A stretch of 64,000 nt of DNA from Cyanobacteria bacterium UBA2566 (GCA_002340255.1 DDLS01000119.1:10350-74349); one strand, 5' to 3'. Counted from the stretch's first letter, positions 26,369 through 35,051 are shown. Notes: generated by a model not told the origin, from the letters alone. Made by a program: numbers and translations.

Positions 26369-27763
26369 TCAACTTAAAGATCGGCCATGTATCCTTTGAT
26401 TATAATCCTGCCATTCTTGGTCAGTTTGATATAATCCCCTCAACGTGGCTTGTTGCACTTGGGCCATAATTGGATAGCGAGTTTTTTCATATTCATCAAA
26501 CACTTCATTAATTTTCTCTAGATCCTCTTCATAACCTTGCTCAAATAACTGAGAAATTCCCCTAGACAAACACCAAGCATCTTCCAAACCTTGGTTAGCA
26601 CCTTGTCCAGCAAAAGGCGGCATTCCGTGAGCTGAATCTCCAGCTAAAACTATTTTTTCTCGATGCCATGGCAACTTAGGGATGCGCCCTTTTTGTAATT
26701 GAGGATCGGCCGTTTCTGGAAATGATAAATCAGCAGTAACCGGATAGATATAATAGGGACGAGCTACCATAGAATCTGCCGGAGATAAGCGTACTAACTC
26801 AAGCAATTCGTCTGGAAACTCTTCCTGGGTCAGAATATGAATGGTACGATCGATAATTTGGGGCTTGCTTTGTTGAGTTAATTCTTCTACAGAAAAACAA
26901 TGATGCATGATGTAAGCAAATTGATGATTGGGGCGTTTAGCCAAAATCAAACGCGACTTGTTATTATTGATTCCCTGTGTTGAATGTTGGTTAAATATAG
27001 AGACTAAAGGCAATTGACCGATAAATTTTTCATAGATGGTTTGTGCTAAAGCATCAGGGATTTGTTCAGTACCTGTACATCCAATCAGACCATAACCGGA
27101 ATACAAAGGAGGATTGTCTGGATAAATCAGACGGCGAACTGTAGAATTAATACCATCAGCAGCAACCACGAATTTAGCGCGAATAGATTGAATAGAAGTC
27201 GGTTCTGTAGAGGAATTTTCTGTGAAACTTTCTGGCCAATGAGCATAAATATTTGGGGATTCTTGACCATTAGATTGATAGTCAATTCTCAGATATCCTG
27301 TATCTGACTCTTGTACGATATTAACACAACGGCAATTGGCTTGAACTTGGGATTCAGATAGGAGCGTTCTTAAAGTTGTTTGCAAAGTGTACCAACCGAT
27401 AGATACGCGCCCTTCTCCATAGGTTTTGAACCAATGGTCAAAACTCAGAGGAACAGCTCGCAAAATTTCACCTTGGGTATTTTTATAGATCCATTGAGGA
27501 GATGGAGAACTAGGCTGATCGGGAGAAGCTAAATATAAAGTTCCAGATTGTTTAACTGCGTCATATGCATCTGGATCAATCAGTTTCAGCGCCTTTAAAC
27601 CATTCGGCAGTAAATCAAATCCCTGACCAACTTGACGAAATTCACGAGTTTTATCAATAACTAGGATATTTTCTAGACCTCGTTTTTGCAAACCGATTGC
27701 CGTAGCTAACCCTACTGGGCCAGCGCCCACAATTACCACATCATAGATAGGAACTTTAGTCAT
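26369..27763 (-). CDS. FAD-dependent monooxygenase
   Basis: The 464-residue flavoprotein is of the PHBH (salicylate/zeaxanthin epoxidase-like) type. It has the Rossmann motif GAGPVG (residues 13-18), the middle FAD motif VVAADGINSTVRR, and the GD motif LAGDSAHGMPPFAGQGANQGLEDA. Enzymes of this fold hydroxylate or epoxidise small aromatic or isoprenoid substrates using NAD(P)H and O2. There is no membrane segment. The substrate cannot be deduced. The upstream gene on the same strand is a Uma2 protein 33 bases away, so the two may share a transcript. Confidence 0.9.
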   Translation of the reverse strand: MTKVPIYDVVIVGAGPVGLATAIGLQKRGLENILVIDKTREFRQVGQGFDLLPNGLKALKLIDPDAYDAVKQSGTLYLASPDQPSSPSPQWIYKNTQGEILRAVPLSFDHWFKTYGEGRVSIGWYTLQTTLRTLLSESQVQANCRCVNIVQESDTGYLRIDYQSNGQESPNIYAHWPESFTENSSTEPTSIQSIRAKFVVAADGINSTVRRLIYPDNPPLYSGYGLIGCTGTEQIPDALAQTIYEKFIGQLPLVSIFNQHSTQGINNNKSRLILAKRPNHQFAYIMHHCFSVEELTQQSKPQIIDRTIHILTQEEFPDELLELVRLSPADSMVARPYYIYPVTADLSFPETADPQLQKGRIPKLPWHREKIVLAGDSAHGMPPFAGQGANQGLEDAWCLSRGISQLFEQGYEEDLEKINEVFDEYEKTRYPIMAQVQQATLRGLYQTDQEWQDYNQRIHGRSLS

Positions 27764-27796
27764 GGATAGAATTGAAATCTATTACTCGGTCATCTC

Positions 27797-28366
27797 TCAC
27801 TGTGTCAAAACCTCATCATAAATCTCTGCCATTGTCAAGGTTAAACCCACTGAATTTAACTCTAAACTATCATCGGACTCTAAGATTTCTAGAGACCAGG
27901 TGCCGTCCGTATCCCGTCGATATACTTCCACCTTCATTTGGGTTTGAGAAACAAGAACATATTCCTGTAAACTGGGCAAACTTTGATAATTCAATCGTTT
28001 TTCTCGTCGATCTAAACTTTGAGTGGAAGGAGAAAGGACCTCTACAATTAGACAAGGACGAGTTTTATAGTATCTTTCCGTATCTTGAGGGTCACAAGTC
28101 ACCATGACATCGGGATAATAAAAAAGCTCCGCAGTATCGCGAGCCATGGGCATATTAACTTTCATATCTGACATGAATGTTTTACAACCACTGCCCCGTA
28201 AGTGAGAGTTTAAGAAACTAGCAATATTGAGAGTAATACGATTATGTTCTTCGCTGCCACCAGACATGGCGAATATTTGGCCGCCAAGATATTCATGGCG
28301 GATGGGACTCTTTTTTTCACCTTCAAGATAATCTATTACAGAAATCAATGCTGTAGAAAGTTTCAT
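27797..28366 (-). CDS. Uma2 family (DUF820) PD-(D/E)XK nuclease-like protein
   Basis: The 189-residue protein has the Uma2/DUF820 signature: HEYLGGQIFAMSGG, HNRITLNIASFLNSHL, YYPDVMVTCDP (the nuclease Asp) and CLIVEVLSPST (the Glu of E-x-V). These families expand massively in cyanobacteria and have a restriction-endonuclease fold; their cellular function is unsettled. The copy looks complete, starting at an ATG preceded by only a weak ribosome-binding site. A second, divergent copy lies at 59619-60188. Confidence 0.93.
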   Translation of the reverse strand: MKLSTALISVIDYLEGEKKSPIRHEYLGGQIFAMSGGSEEHNRITLNIASFLNSHLRGSGCKTFMSDMKVNMPMARDTAELFYYPDVMVTCDPQDTERYYKTRPCLIVEVLSPSTQSLDRREKRLNYQSLPSLQEYVLVSQTQMKVEVYRRDTDGTWSLEILESDDSLELNSVGLTLTMAEIYDEVLTQ

Positions 28367-28439
28367 GAGTTTGTCCTGGTTTGCGCGAATATCCTGATTA
28401 TATCAAATCCGATGAATTAACCAACGATCGCCAGGGAAT

Positions 28440-28476
28440 AAAAAGCAGTAGTGGCTCAAAGTTTTGAGCCACTACT
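28440..28476 (-). terminator. Intrinsic terminator of the pnt operon
   Basis: AGTAGTGGCTCAAA (28447-28460) and TTTGAGCCACTACT (28463-28476) form a perfect 14-bp stem with a 2-base spacer. Read on the minus strand, the stem is followed by GCTTTTTATT, so it terminates transcripts coming from pntB 29 bases upstream. It would be a weak terminator in the other orientation. Confidence 0.85.
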
Positions 28477-28504
28477 CTCTCCATTTTATTGGAAATGACT
28501 ACAC

Positions 28505-29920
28505 CTACAACTCTTTGACACTAGAAACGAGTTGATTGACCATATCCTTAGCGCTACCAAAGAGCATCATCGTTTTATCCTTGTAAAACAACTCATTATC
28601 CACGCCAGCAAACCCAGTATTCAAACTGCGCTTAATGACAATGGTATGTTTGGCGCGATCTACTTCTAGAATGGGCATCCCATAAATGGGGCTATCCTGA
28701 TTACTGCGAGCGGCAGGATTAACGACATCATTGGCTCCAATTACCAACGCTACATCAGTTTGGTCAAATTGAGGATTGATGTCATCCATGTCATAGAGTT
28801 GGTTGTAGGGAACATTGGCTTCTGCTAACAGCACATTCATGTGTCCTGGCATCCGTCCAGCGACAGGATGAATGGCATATTTGACTTCAACTCCTTGTTT
28901 TTCGAGTAAATCGGCTAACTCCCGGACGACATGCTGGGCTTGGGCAACTGCCATGCCATATCCGGGAACGACTACGACAGATTTGGAATAGCCGAGCATC
29001 ATGGCTCCTTCTTCGGAGTCGATGCTGTGAACGGTTTGTTGTACTGCTCCTCCAGAACTTCCACTATTACTGGTTCCTTCAGCGGTGCCAAAGCCCCCAA
29101 AGAGAACATTGGTGAGGGTGCGGTTCATGGCTTTACACATGATTTGGGTGAGGATTAAACCAGAGGCTCCGACTAATGCACCGGAGATAATCAGGACGTT
29201 GTTCATCACCACAAATCCGGCGGCGCTGGCGGCTAAACCTGAAAGGGAGTTGAGGAGGGAGATAACTACGGGCATATCGCCGCCGCCAATGGGAATGACG
29301 AATAGGATACCTAGGAGTAAGGAAATTCCGGTCATCACCAGGAAAACCGGGGCGTTGATGGAGTCGTAGAGTAAATAGCCGGTTGTACCCAGAAAACCAA
29401 TCAGCAGGAGGATATTAATGGGTTGTTGCAGGGGAAATTTAATCGGCGCTCCGGTGAGTAAGCCTTGGAGTTTTCCGAAGGCAATTAGAGAACCGGTGAG
29501 GGTAATGCCACCGATAAAGACGCTGAGAATAATGGAGAGATTGGCATCAATGGGAATGGGTTGCTGTTGGTTTAAGCGCCGCCAAAATTCGCCGATCGCC
29601 ACTAGAGCAGATGCAGCTCCCCCCAAACCATTAAATAAGCCTACCATCTGAGGCATGGCTGTCATGGCGACCTGTTTAGCTGCGATCGCCCCAATCAGGG
29701 AACCAATAATAATCCCGACTAGAATAAATTCATAGTTGAGAACTTGTTGATCTAACAAGGTAACTACAACGGCTAAAAACATGGCAACAGACGCTAATAA
29801 ATTCCCATGGCGAGCCGTTGCTGGAGAGCCGAGTTGTTTCAAACCAATGATAAACAAGGATGCAGAAACCAGATAAACCAGTTGAATCCCTGTGGGTAAA
29901 TAATCCGTTAATGCTGTCAT
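28505..29920 (-). CDS. pntB: NAD(P)+ transhydrogenase subunit beta (PntB)
   Basis: The 471-residue membrane subunit of the proton-translocating nicotinamide nucleotide transhydrogenase, which makes NADPH from NADH driven by the proton gradient. Eight or more hydrophobic helices (residues ~15-275) are followed by the NADP(H)-binding domain III with VVVPGYGMAVAQAQHVV, ALVIGANDVVNPAA and MPILEVDRA. It is the last gene of pntA1-pntA2-pntB on the minus strand. A heptamer repeat (29929-29967) lies just before its start, and a terminator follows its stop. Confidence 0.97.
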   Translation of the reverse strand: MTALTDYLPTGIQLVYLVSASLFIIGLKQLGSPATARHGNLLASVAMFLAVVVTLLDQQVLNYEFILVGIIIGSLIGAIAAKQVAMTAMPQMVGLFNGLGGAASALVAIGEFWRRLNQQQPIPIDANLSIILSVFIGGITLTGSLIAFGKLQGLLTGAPIKFPLQQPINILLLIGFLGTTGYLLYDSINAPVFLVMTGISLLLGILFVIPIGGGDMPVVISLLNSLSGLAASAAGFVVMNNVLIISGALVGASGLILTQIMCKAMNRTLTNVLFGGFGTAEGTSNSGSSGGAVQQTVHSIDSEEGAMMLGYSKSVVVVPGYGMAVAQAQHVVRELADLLEKQGVEVKYAIHPVAGRMPGHMNVLLAEANVPYNQLYDMDDINPQFDQTDVALVIGANDVVNPAARSNQDSPIYGMPILEVDRAKHTIVIKRSLNTGFAGVDNELFYKDKTMMLFGSAKDMVNQLVSSVKEL

Positions 29921-29928
29921 TTGGGTAA

Positions 29929-29967
29929 TAGGGAATAGGGAATGGGGAATAGGGAATAGGGAATAGA
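29929..29967. repeat. GGGAATA heptamer array
   Basis: About five tandem heptamers (GGGAATA/GGGAATG) lie in the 67-base gap between pntA2 and pntB. The next gap in the same operon (30301-30336) carries another array of the same type, so the operon contains two repeat insertions without visible damage to coding frames. Confidence 0.85.
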
Positions 29968-29987
29968 AAATCTCCCAATCTTCGCGT

Positions 29988-30275
29988 TCAGGCTTCTTTC
30001 TTCTTGAACATTTGCAACATGCGATCGGTGACTAAAAAACCGCCCACCACGTTGATTGTGGCGCAGACAACGGCAATTAGACCGAGGATTACGCTAATGC
30101 TGAGGGTGCGATCGCCAGCCACAATTAAGGCCCCAATTAAGGCAATTCCAGAAATGGCATTCGCCCCAGACATCAAAGGGGTGTGTAGCGTAGGCGGAAC
30201 TTTGTTAATCACTTCAAAGCCAGCAAAACTGGCCAGCACAAAGACAAATAAAGCGCCGATTAATGATTCTGTCAT
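29988..30275 (-). CDS. pntA2: NAD(P)+ transhydrogenase subunit alpha part 2 (PntAB)
   Basis: The 95-residue membrane subunit has three hydrophobic helices. GALFVFVLASFAGFEVINKV is the first, then the loop PPTLHTPLMSGANAISGIA characteristic of the PntA C-terminal part, then LGLIAVVCATINVVGGFLV. In cyanobacteria the alpha subunit is split, with the soluble NAD(H) domain encoded separately (here the upstream gene). The three-gene arrangement is complete. Confidence 0.95.
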   Translation of the reverse strand: MTESLIGALFVFVLASFAGFEVINKVPPTLHTPLMSGANAISGIALIGALIVAGDRTLSISVILGLIAVVCATINVVGGFLVTDRMLQMFKKKEA

Positions 30276-30300
30276 GATTTTAGTAATGGGTAATGGACAT

Positions 30301-30336
30301 GGGGAATAGGGAATAGGGAATAGGGAATAGGGAATG
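30301..30336. repeat. GGGAATA heptamer array
   Basis: Five tandem GGGAATA-type heptamers occupy the middle of the 98-base gap between pntA1 and pntA2. No ribosome site or gene is disturbed; it may affect mRNA processing or stability of the operon. Confidence 0.85.
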
Positions 30337-30373
30337 CAGAATTCCCCTATCTACCCATCCCTACCTAAACCCG

Positions 30374-31525
30374 TTAACTCGCTAGAGCAGATTGTTCGCT
30401 GGCGATCGCCTCTTTAACTCGCTGATTGCGAATTTCTCCCCCGTGGGTGACTACAGTGCCGCTGATAATATCATCATCAAAATCGAGATTCAACTCGCCT
30501 TCTTTCACCAGATAATTCAGCAGAGTAGAGATATTTTTGGCATACATTTGTGAGGCATGAATGGCCATAGATGCAGGAAGATTGATCGGCCCAATGACGG
30601 TCACGCCTTCATAGACAACATCTTTACCCGCTTCGCTCACTTCACAATTGCCCCCTTGTTCAGCGGCCAAATCAACCACTACTGAACCGGGTTTCATTTG
30701 TGCCACCATTTCTTTCGTCACCAACCGAGGGGCTTTTTTCCCGGGAACTTGAGCGGTGGTAATCACCACATCCGCTGTTTTCACATGCTCGGCTACTAAT
30801 TCTTGGGAGCGACGTTTGGAGTCTTCAGAAATTTCCCGTGCATAACCCCCTTCTGCTACAGTTTCTTCGTTGAGTGTGACTTCCACGAATTTAGCGCCCA
30901 AGCTTTGTACTTCTTCCTTGACAGCGGGACGAATATCAAAGGCTTCTACGACAGCTCCCAGTCGTCTAGCCGTGGCGATCGCCTGTAGACCCGCAACTCC
31001 AGCGCCAATGACAAATATTTTGGCTGGTCGAATGGTTCCCGCAGCCGTGGTTAACATGGGAAAGAACTTAGGTAGAGCCGCAGCAGCAATCAAAACGGCC
31101 TTATAACCGGCTACTCCCGCTTGAGAGGATAATGCGTCCATACTTTGGGCACGACTGGTACGGGGAATCAGTTCCATACTTAACGCCGTTACCTGAGCAT
31201 TGGCCAGTTTCTGGATCATCTCTGGTTGACCCAAGGGATTTAAAAAGCTAATCAGTACCTTTCCGGGAGTCAGTAAACCGAGTTCTTCTTCGACTGGAGA
31301 GCCAACTTTTAACAACACATCTACTGCTTTCCATAATTTCTCTTTATCAGAAATAACTTGCGCTCCCGCTGCCTCATAGGCAGAATCCTCAAAACAGGAC
31401 TGCTCGCCTAAGCCAGATTCAACCCAAATCTCTAACCCCTGTTTGGTTAACTTGGCGATCGCATCGGGAATTAAAGCAACTCGGCGTTCTTGATACTCAA
31501 CTTCTTTCGCAACTCCTATTTTCAT
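30374..31525 (-). CDS. pntA1: NAD(P)+ transhydrogenase subunit alpha part 1 (PntAA)
   Basis: The 383-residue soluble NAD(H)-binding domain I of the transhydrogenase, related to alanine dehydrogenase. It starts MKIGVAKEVEYQERRVALIP, has the Rossmann glycine motif KIFVIGAGVAGLQAIATARR, and the substrate-site segment DVVITTAQVPGKKAPRLV. It is the first gene of the pnt operon, preceded by about 278 bases of non-coding DNA shared with the divergent DUF2808 gene, which should hold the operon promoter. The split of alpha into two genes is normal in cyanobacteria. Confidence 0.96.
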   Translation of the reverse strand: MKIGVAKEVEYQERRVALIPDAIAKLTKQGLEIWVESGLGEQSCFEDSAYEAAGAQVISDKEKLWKAVDVLLKVGSPVEEELGLLTPGKVLISFLNPLGQPEMIQKLANAQVTALSMELIPRTSRAQSMDALSSQAGVAGYKAVLIAAAALPKFFPMLTTAAGTIRPAKIFVIGAGVAGLQAIATARRLGAVVEAFDIRPAVKEEVQSLGAKFVEVTLNEETVAEGGYAREISEDSKRRSQELVAEHVKTADVVITTAQVPGKKAPRLVTKEMVAQMKPGSVVVDLAAEQGGNCEVSEAGKDVVYEGVTVIGPINLPASMAIHASQMYAKNISTLLNYLVKEGELNLDFDDDIISGTVVTHGGEIRNQRVKEAIASEQSALAS

Positions 31526-31631
31526 GGATATTCCTCTTCTATAGCGATCAATGGGCTATTGTCGAACCAGCACTATTGCTGGATGGATAGCACCGACTGG
31601 ATTTGAGTCATTTGCATTTGGTTCCTATGGA

Positions 31632-31662
31632 TCGTAGGCCGATCCCTGGAAACCCTAGGGGA
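31632..31662. repeat. Imperfect inverted repeat in pnt/DUF2808 divergent region
   Basis: GATCCCTGG and CCTAGGGGATC face each other across a short loop and can pair except for one bulged base. It sits in the divergent promoter region, where it could be an operator, but it has no T-run and no known match. Confidence 0.35.
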
Positions 31663-31827
31663 TCTTTAACTTGTTTTATGAATTAGGTATTTGTGGCACT
31701 TTTGCCTCCAGCCTTGCGTCCGCACTAGGGCCCCATAGGGGTGATGTTTGTCAATCTTGGGGTTTCTTTTGGTAAAGTTAAGTAACGTAGTTTTCAATCA
31801 AGGATGAGTGGATTTAGCGGTTTTCCT

Positions 31828-32373
31828 ATGCTTAAAACATTAAAGTCGATCAAGTATCCTCTATTAGCTGCGGCGATCGCCACAGGTCTGGTGGCGGCTG
31901 TGCCTACCCTAACCTTCGCCAATGGTTTACCGGGACTGACTATCTTTGGGGGTCCTGGACGGGAAAATACTCTACCCTTCCGCCTTGACTATGATGGCAT
32001 TGCCAATCAATGGGATCGCTATCGGCTTCGAGTTCCTCAAAAGAAACTCACAGAAGCAGTTCAGCAATTTACCATCTCCTACTCTGAAAGTCCCGCTAAC
32101 TTTACAGGCATCATTGACCCAGATAAAGTGGAAGTTCGCATTAAAGGAAAAGCTCAACCCTTAGCAGAAGTGATTTGGGATCAAGAAAATAAATTGGTTG
32201 AGATTTACCCAGAAGACCCTATCCCCGCAGCAACGGGGAATTTAGAGTTGGTCTTTTCCAATGTCAAAAACCCCGGATTTGGCATTTATCGGTTTAAGTG
32301 CTTAATCTTCACCCCTGGTGAAGTGCCCCTACCTCGCTATATCGGAACCTGGGAAGTGAGCATTAGTCCATAA
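31828..32373 (+). CDS. DUF2808 domain protein with signal peptide
   Basis: The 181-residue product (from ATG 31828, MLKTLKSIKYPL) is predicted to be exported. A basic N-terminus and a hydrophobic stretch (LLAAAIATGLVAAVPTLTFA) form a signal peptide with cleavage near TFA-NG. The mature part has the DUF2808 features DRYRLRVPQKKLTEAVQQF, FTGIIDPDKVEVR and FGIYRFKCLIFTPGEVP. The function is unknown; the family is almost confined to cyanobacteria. The frame also opens at ATG 31804, 24 bases upstream, but the shorter start gives a cleaner signal peptide. It diverges from pntA1. Confidence 0.88.
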   Translation: MLKTLKSIKYPLLAAAIATGLVAAVPTLTFANGLPGLTIFGGPGRENTLPFRLDYDGIANQWDRYRLRVPQKKLTEAVQQFTISYSESPANFTGIIDPDKVEVRIKGKAQPLAEVIWDQENKLVEIYPEDPIPAATGNLELVFSNVKNPGFGIYRFKCLIFTPGEVPLPRYIGTWEVSISP

Positions 32374-32473
32374 TTGACGGGAATAGGGGGATGGAGGGAC
32401 AGGGGAGGCGCACAGACGTGGAGATAGCTTGCTCCCTATTACCTATTACCTATTCCCTGTTCTGCCGTTTCAG

Positions 32474-32673
32474 GGAACATCCCGTGATCTATGGTATAAT
32501 GAGCGATTGTGACATTTTTATTACATAAGAACCGCAGGGCTTGCGGGGATAGTCTGTGGAGCGAACGTAAGACCATAAAACTTGCTAATGAGTAGAGGCG
32601 GTTGCTAAGAAGCAGAAAGCTTAAATCGTGAGATTTAGGAATCCCCGTGTCTTCAGACCGGGGAGGATGTCAA
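32474..32673 (+). mobile_element. IS200/IS605-type element remnant with omega-RNA-like right end
   Basis: The 3' end is the typical right end of TnpB-bearing IS200/IS605 elements: a stem-loop TCCCCG-t-GTCT / AGACCGGGGA (32642-32664) followed by GGATGTCAA. The preceding ~75 bases (GAGTAGAGGCGGTTGCTAAG, GCAGAAAGCTTAAATCGTGA) resemble omega-RNA scaffold. The left part (GAACATCCCGTGATCTATGG, then TATAAT at 32495-32500) looks like a left end with promoter. In one frame 32527-32595 encodes RACGDSLW and stops, possibly the end of a deleted tnpB. No transposase gene remains. The left boundary is approximate. Confidence 0.6.
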
Positions 32674-32708
32674 TTGAGTCGCTAACCCATTTAAGTGAAA
32701 CCAATTCT

Positions 32709-32846
32709 ATGAGTAAACGAACCTTAGAAGGAACCAACCGCAAACAAAAGAGAACATCAGGGTTTCGGGCCCGGATGCGCAGTAATACCGGCCGTCGAGT
32801 AATTCGCACGCGTCGTAAAAAAGGCCGTCATCGGTTAACGGTTTAA
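32709..32846 (+). CDS. rpmH: 50S ribosomal protein L34
   Basis: The 45-residue basic protein (MSKRTLEGTNRKQKRTSGFR start, KKGRHRLTV end) is L34, a large-subunit ribosomal protein. It is the first gene of the conserved rpmH-rnpA-PH-yidC-jag group. Its ATG at 32709 lies only 35 bases after the right end of the IS605-like remnant, so its transcription must start within or upstream of that element. Confidence 0.98.
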   Translation: MSKRTLEGTNRKQKRTSGFRARMRSNTGRRVIRTRRKKGRHRLTV

Positions 32847-32940
32847 GATTTACAGCTAATGCGAATGAGAGGAAATCCTTGCTGGTTAAGAGGTCATGGT
32901 GAAATCGGAAGAAATCCCCCATGACCTCTTACCCATGACC

Positions 32941-32956
32941 AGCGCGAAGCGCTATA
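32941..32956. repeat. AGCGC-GAA-GCGCT palindrome between rpmH and rnpA
   Basis: AGCGCGAAGCGCTATA is another copy of the interspersed palindrome, here following the heptamer-like CATGACCTCTTACCCATGACC. It lies directly before the rnpA start codon. Confidence 0.7.
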
Positions 32957-32958
32957 TC

Positions 32959-33336
32959 ATGCTCCCCAAAGCTAATCGACTGAAAAATAGACGACATTTT
33001 GTCGGAGTCTATCGTCAAGGAAGCCGACATGAAACCACCCATTTGACCCTAAGGGCTTTAGGACCAAAACTTTCTCGTTCGCAAAATGCCCATCGTCCAA
33101 GCCACCCTACCCAAATTGGCATTGCGATTGGCAAAAAAGTTGATAAACGAGCCGTTTATCGTAATCGAATAAAACGGCAAATGCGGGCCAAACTCCGCCA
33201 ACTGCTCCCCAAAATTCAGAGGGGGTGGAGATTGGTATTTATTGTGCGCCCAAGTGTTCAATCCTGCAATTGGGACGAATTTCTGCAAGAATTAGAGCAG
33301 TTATTGGCACAGGCAGAGGTACTGAATGGGAATTAA
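32959..33336 (+). CDS. rnpA: Ribonuclease P protein component
   Basis: The 125-residue protein subunit of RNase P helps the catalytic RNA process tRNA 5' ends. It begins MLPKANRLKNRRHFVGVYRQ, contains the RNR-type motif KRAVYRNRIKRQMRAKLRQL at residues ~62-81, and ends with the segment typical of the family. I choose ATG 32959 because upstream codons are derived from a repeat (CCCATGACC and the AGCGCGAAGCGCT palindrome at 32941-32953). The gap after rpmH is 112 bases. It overlaps the next gene by 11 bases. Confidence 0.95.
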   Translation: MLPKANRLKNRRHFVGVYRQGSRHETTHLTLRALGPKLSRSQNAHRPSHPTQIGIAIGKKVDKRAVYRNRIKRQMRAKLRQLLPKIQRGWRLVFIVRPSVQSCNWDEFLQELEQLLAQAEVLNGN

Positions 33337-33727
33337 AGAAGATGTCATCTATGATGGCGGCCCCCATATTGGAGATTTAATCTTCAATATTTTTATCGGT
33401 TTTACCATTATTGCTCTCCCCTTAACCATTGGTTCGATTATTCGAGCGATTTGGTCTCGATATCGGATTACCAGCCGCCGGGTTTCCAGTGTTGGAGGAT
33501 GGATGGGACGCAACCGCACGGATGTAATTTACTCGGAAATCTCCCAAGTGGTCGTTGTTCCTAGGGGATTTGGATCGTGGGGAGATATGGTGATTACGCT
33601 CAAGGATGGCAGTCGTCTAGAACTGCGATCGCTCCCCCAGTTTCGGGAACTGTATGACTATATCAATGGCAAAATCTCCAAAAATGCCCAAACGAAAAGT
33701 GGCTCTGGGAGTAAGGTTAACGCCTAA
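33326..33727 (+). CDS. PH domain-containing membrane protein
   Basis: The 133-residue protein has one hydrophobic segment near the N-terminus (NIFIGFTIIALPLTIGSII). A bacterial PH-like domain (bPH2 type) follows: YRITSRRVSSVGGWMGRNR, DVIYSEISQVVVVPRG and GDMVITLKDGSRLELRSL. In cyanobacteria such a gene commonly sits between rnpA and yidC, as here, and overlaps the end of rnpA by 11 bases. Its role in membrane protein insertion or ribosome-associated processes is only inferred from position. Confidence 0.88.
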   Translation: MGIKEDVIYDGGPHIGDLIFNIFIGFTIIALPLTIGSIIRAIWSRYRITSRRVSSVGGWMGRNRTDVIYSEISQVVVVPRGFGSWGDMVITLKDGSRLELRSLPQFRELYDYINGKISKNAQTKSGSGSKVNA

Positions 33728-33845
33728 TTCTTTATTCGTCCGAGGACAGTCTGACTGTTCTCGGTGAAAATTAATCAGATCAAGCCTCCGACAATCAGAT
33801 ACACTGAAGAGGCAGTTCCTCAGCGCAAAGGTTGACTCACGACGA

Positions 33846-35036
33846 ATGGACTTTGGTATTGGTTTTCTTTCTAGCAACGTTATGCTACCGATCCTAGATT
33901 TTTTCTACGGGATCGTACCGAGCTATGGTTTGGCGATCGTCGCCCTAACCTTGGTCATTCGGTTTGCTCTGTATCCCCTCAGTGCCGGATCGATTCGCAG
34001 TATGCGCCGCACCCGTGTGGTACAGCCCTACATGCAAAAGCGACAAGAAGAAATTCGCAATCGCTACAAAGATGACCCCACAAAACAACAGGAAGAGATG
34101 GCTAAACTCTTTAAAGAGGTGGGGAATCCCTTAGCTGGGTGTTTGCCAGTCCTGATTCAAATGCCGGTGCTATTTGCTCTATTTGCCACATTGCGAGGAT
34201 CGCCGTTTGCCGATGTTAACTATACGGTGGATGTGCAGATTTTCCCCCAAGAACAGATTCAGCGAATTCAACCCCAAATTTATGCCACGAAACCCCAAAA
34301 CATCTATATCGAAGATGGGGTTCATGCTAAAGTAGCGGCAATTTTGCCTGGAGGTAATAAAATTGGGGTGGGCGAGAAAACCCAAATTAACCTACAAACT
34401 GTAGAAGGACAAACGGTTAACGAGTTGGTGGCTCAATATCCAGATCGGGGACAAAAGTTACAACCGACTTGGACGATAACTAAGGGTGAAGAGTTTGTTG
34501 AGGTTAATCCCGATGGCTCTTTAGTTGCTCTTCAACCGGGAGAAGTGACCCTTCAAGGGACAGTCCCAGGATTAGCAGCAGAGAAAGGATTTTTATTTAT
34601 TAAAGCTCTCGGAAGAGTTGGGGCTGTTGATGATAATGGCAATATTAACTTTGACATCCTCGGAATGGTGTTGTTCTTCGGGGTCAGTTTGTATCTGAAC
34701 CAGGTTCTGTCTGGCCAGGGAGGAACCAGTACTAATAATGATGCCAATTCCCAGCAACAAACCATTAATAAGATTACGCCCATTATCTTTACAGGGATGT
34801 TCTTATTCTTTCCCTTACCGGCTGGGGTTTTGATGTATATGGTGATTGCCAATATTTTCCAAACGGCACAAACGTTTATTTTGTCTAAGGAACCGTTGCC
34901 GGAAAATCTCCAGAAGTTAGTCGAGGAGAAAGGCCTGAGCGTTAGTCCTGCGGGTACCATATCCGACAATCGTGCGGATCTGCCTTTTGAAAAGCGGTCT
35001 AAAAAGAAGACTAAACCGGAATCGAAAAAGAAATAG
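33846..35036 (+). CDS. yidC: Membrane protein insertase YidC/Alb3
   Basis: The 396-residue insertase of the Oxa1/YidC/Alb3 family has hydrophobic segments near residues ~15-45, ~95-120, ~270-290 and ~310-340, with GNPLAGCLPVLIQMPVLFALF and the cytoplasmic helical loop RMRRTRVVQPYMQKRQEEI-like region. It inserts membrane proteins, including photosynthetic ones, into thylakoid and cytoplasmic membranes. Between the second and third core helices lies an insertion of about 100 residues that reads like a bacterial Ig-like domain (PTWTITKGEEFVEVNPDGSL, then ALQPGEVTLQG). The charged C-terminal tail ends KRSKKKTKPESKKK. Confidence 0.95.
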   Translation: MDFGIGFLSSNVMLPILDFFYGIVPSYGLAIVALTLVIRFALYPLSAGSIRSMRRTRVVQPYMQKRQEEIRNRYKDDPTKQQEEMAKLFKEVGNPLAGCLPVLIQMPVLFALFATLRGSPFADVNYTVDVQIFPQEQIQRIQPQIYATKPQNIYIEDGVHAKVAAILPGGNKIGVGEKTQINLQTVEGQTVNELVAQYPDRGQKLQPTWTITKGEEFVEVNPDGSLVALQPGEVTLQGTVPGLAAEKGFLFIKALGRVGAVDDNGNINFDILGMVLFFGVSLYLNQVLSGQGGTSTNNDANSQQQTINKITPIIFTGMFLFFPLPAGVLMYMVIANIFQTAQTFILSKEPLPENLQKLVEEKGLSVSPAGTISDNRADLPFEKRSKKKTKPESKKK

Positions 35037-35051
35037 GCCTCGGTAGCAGCG

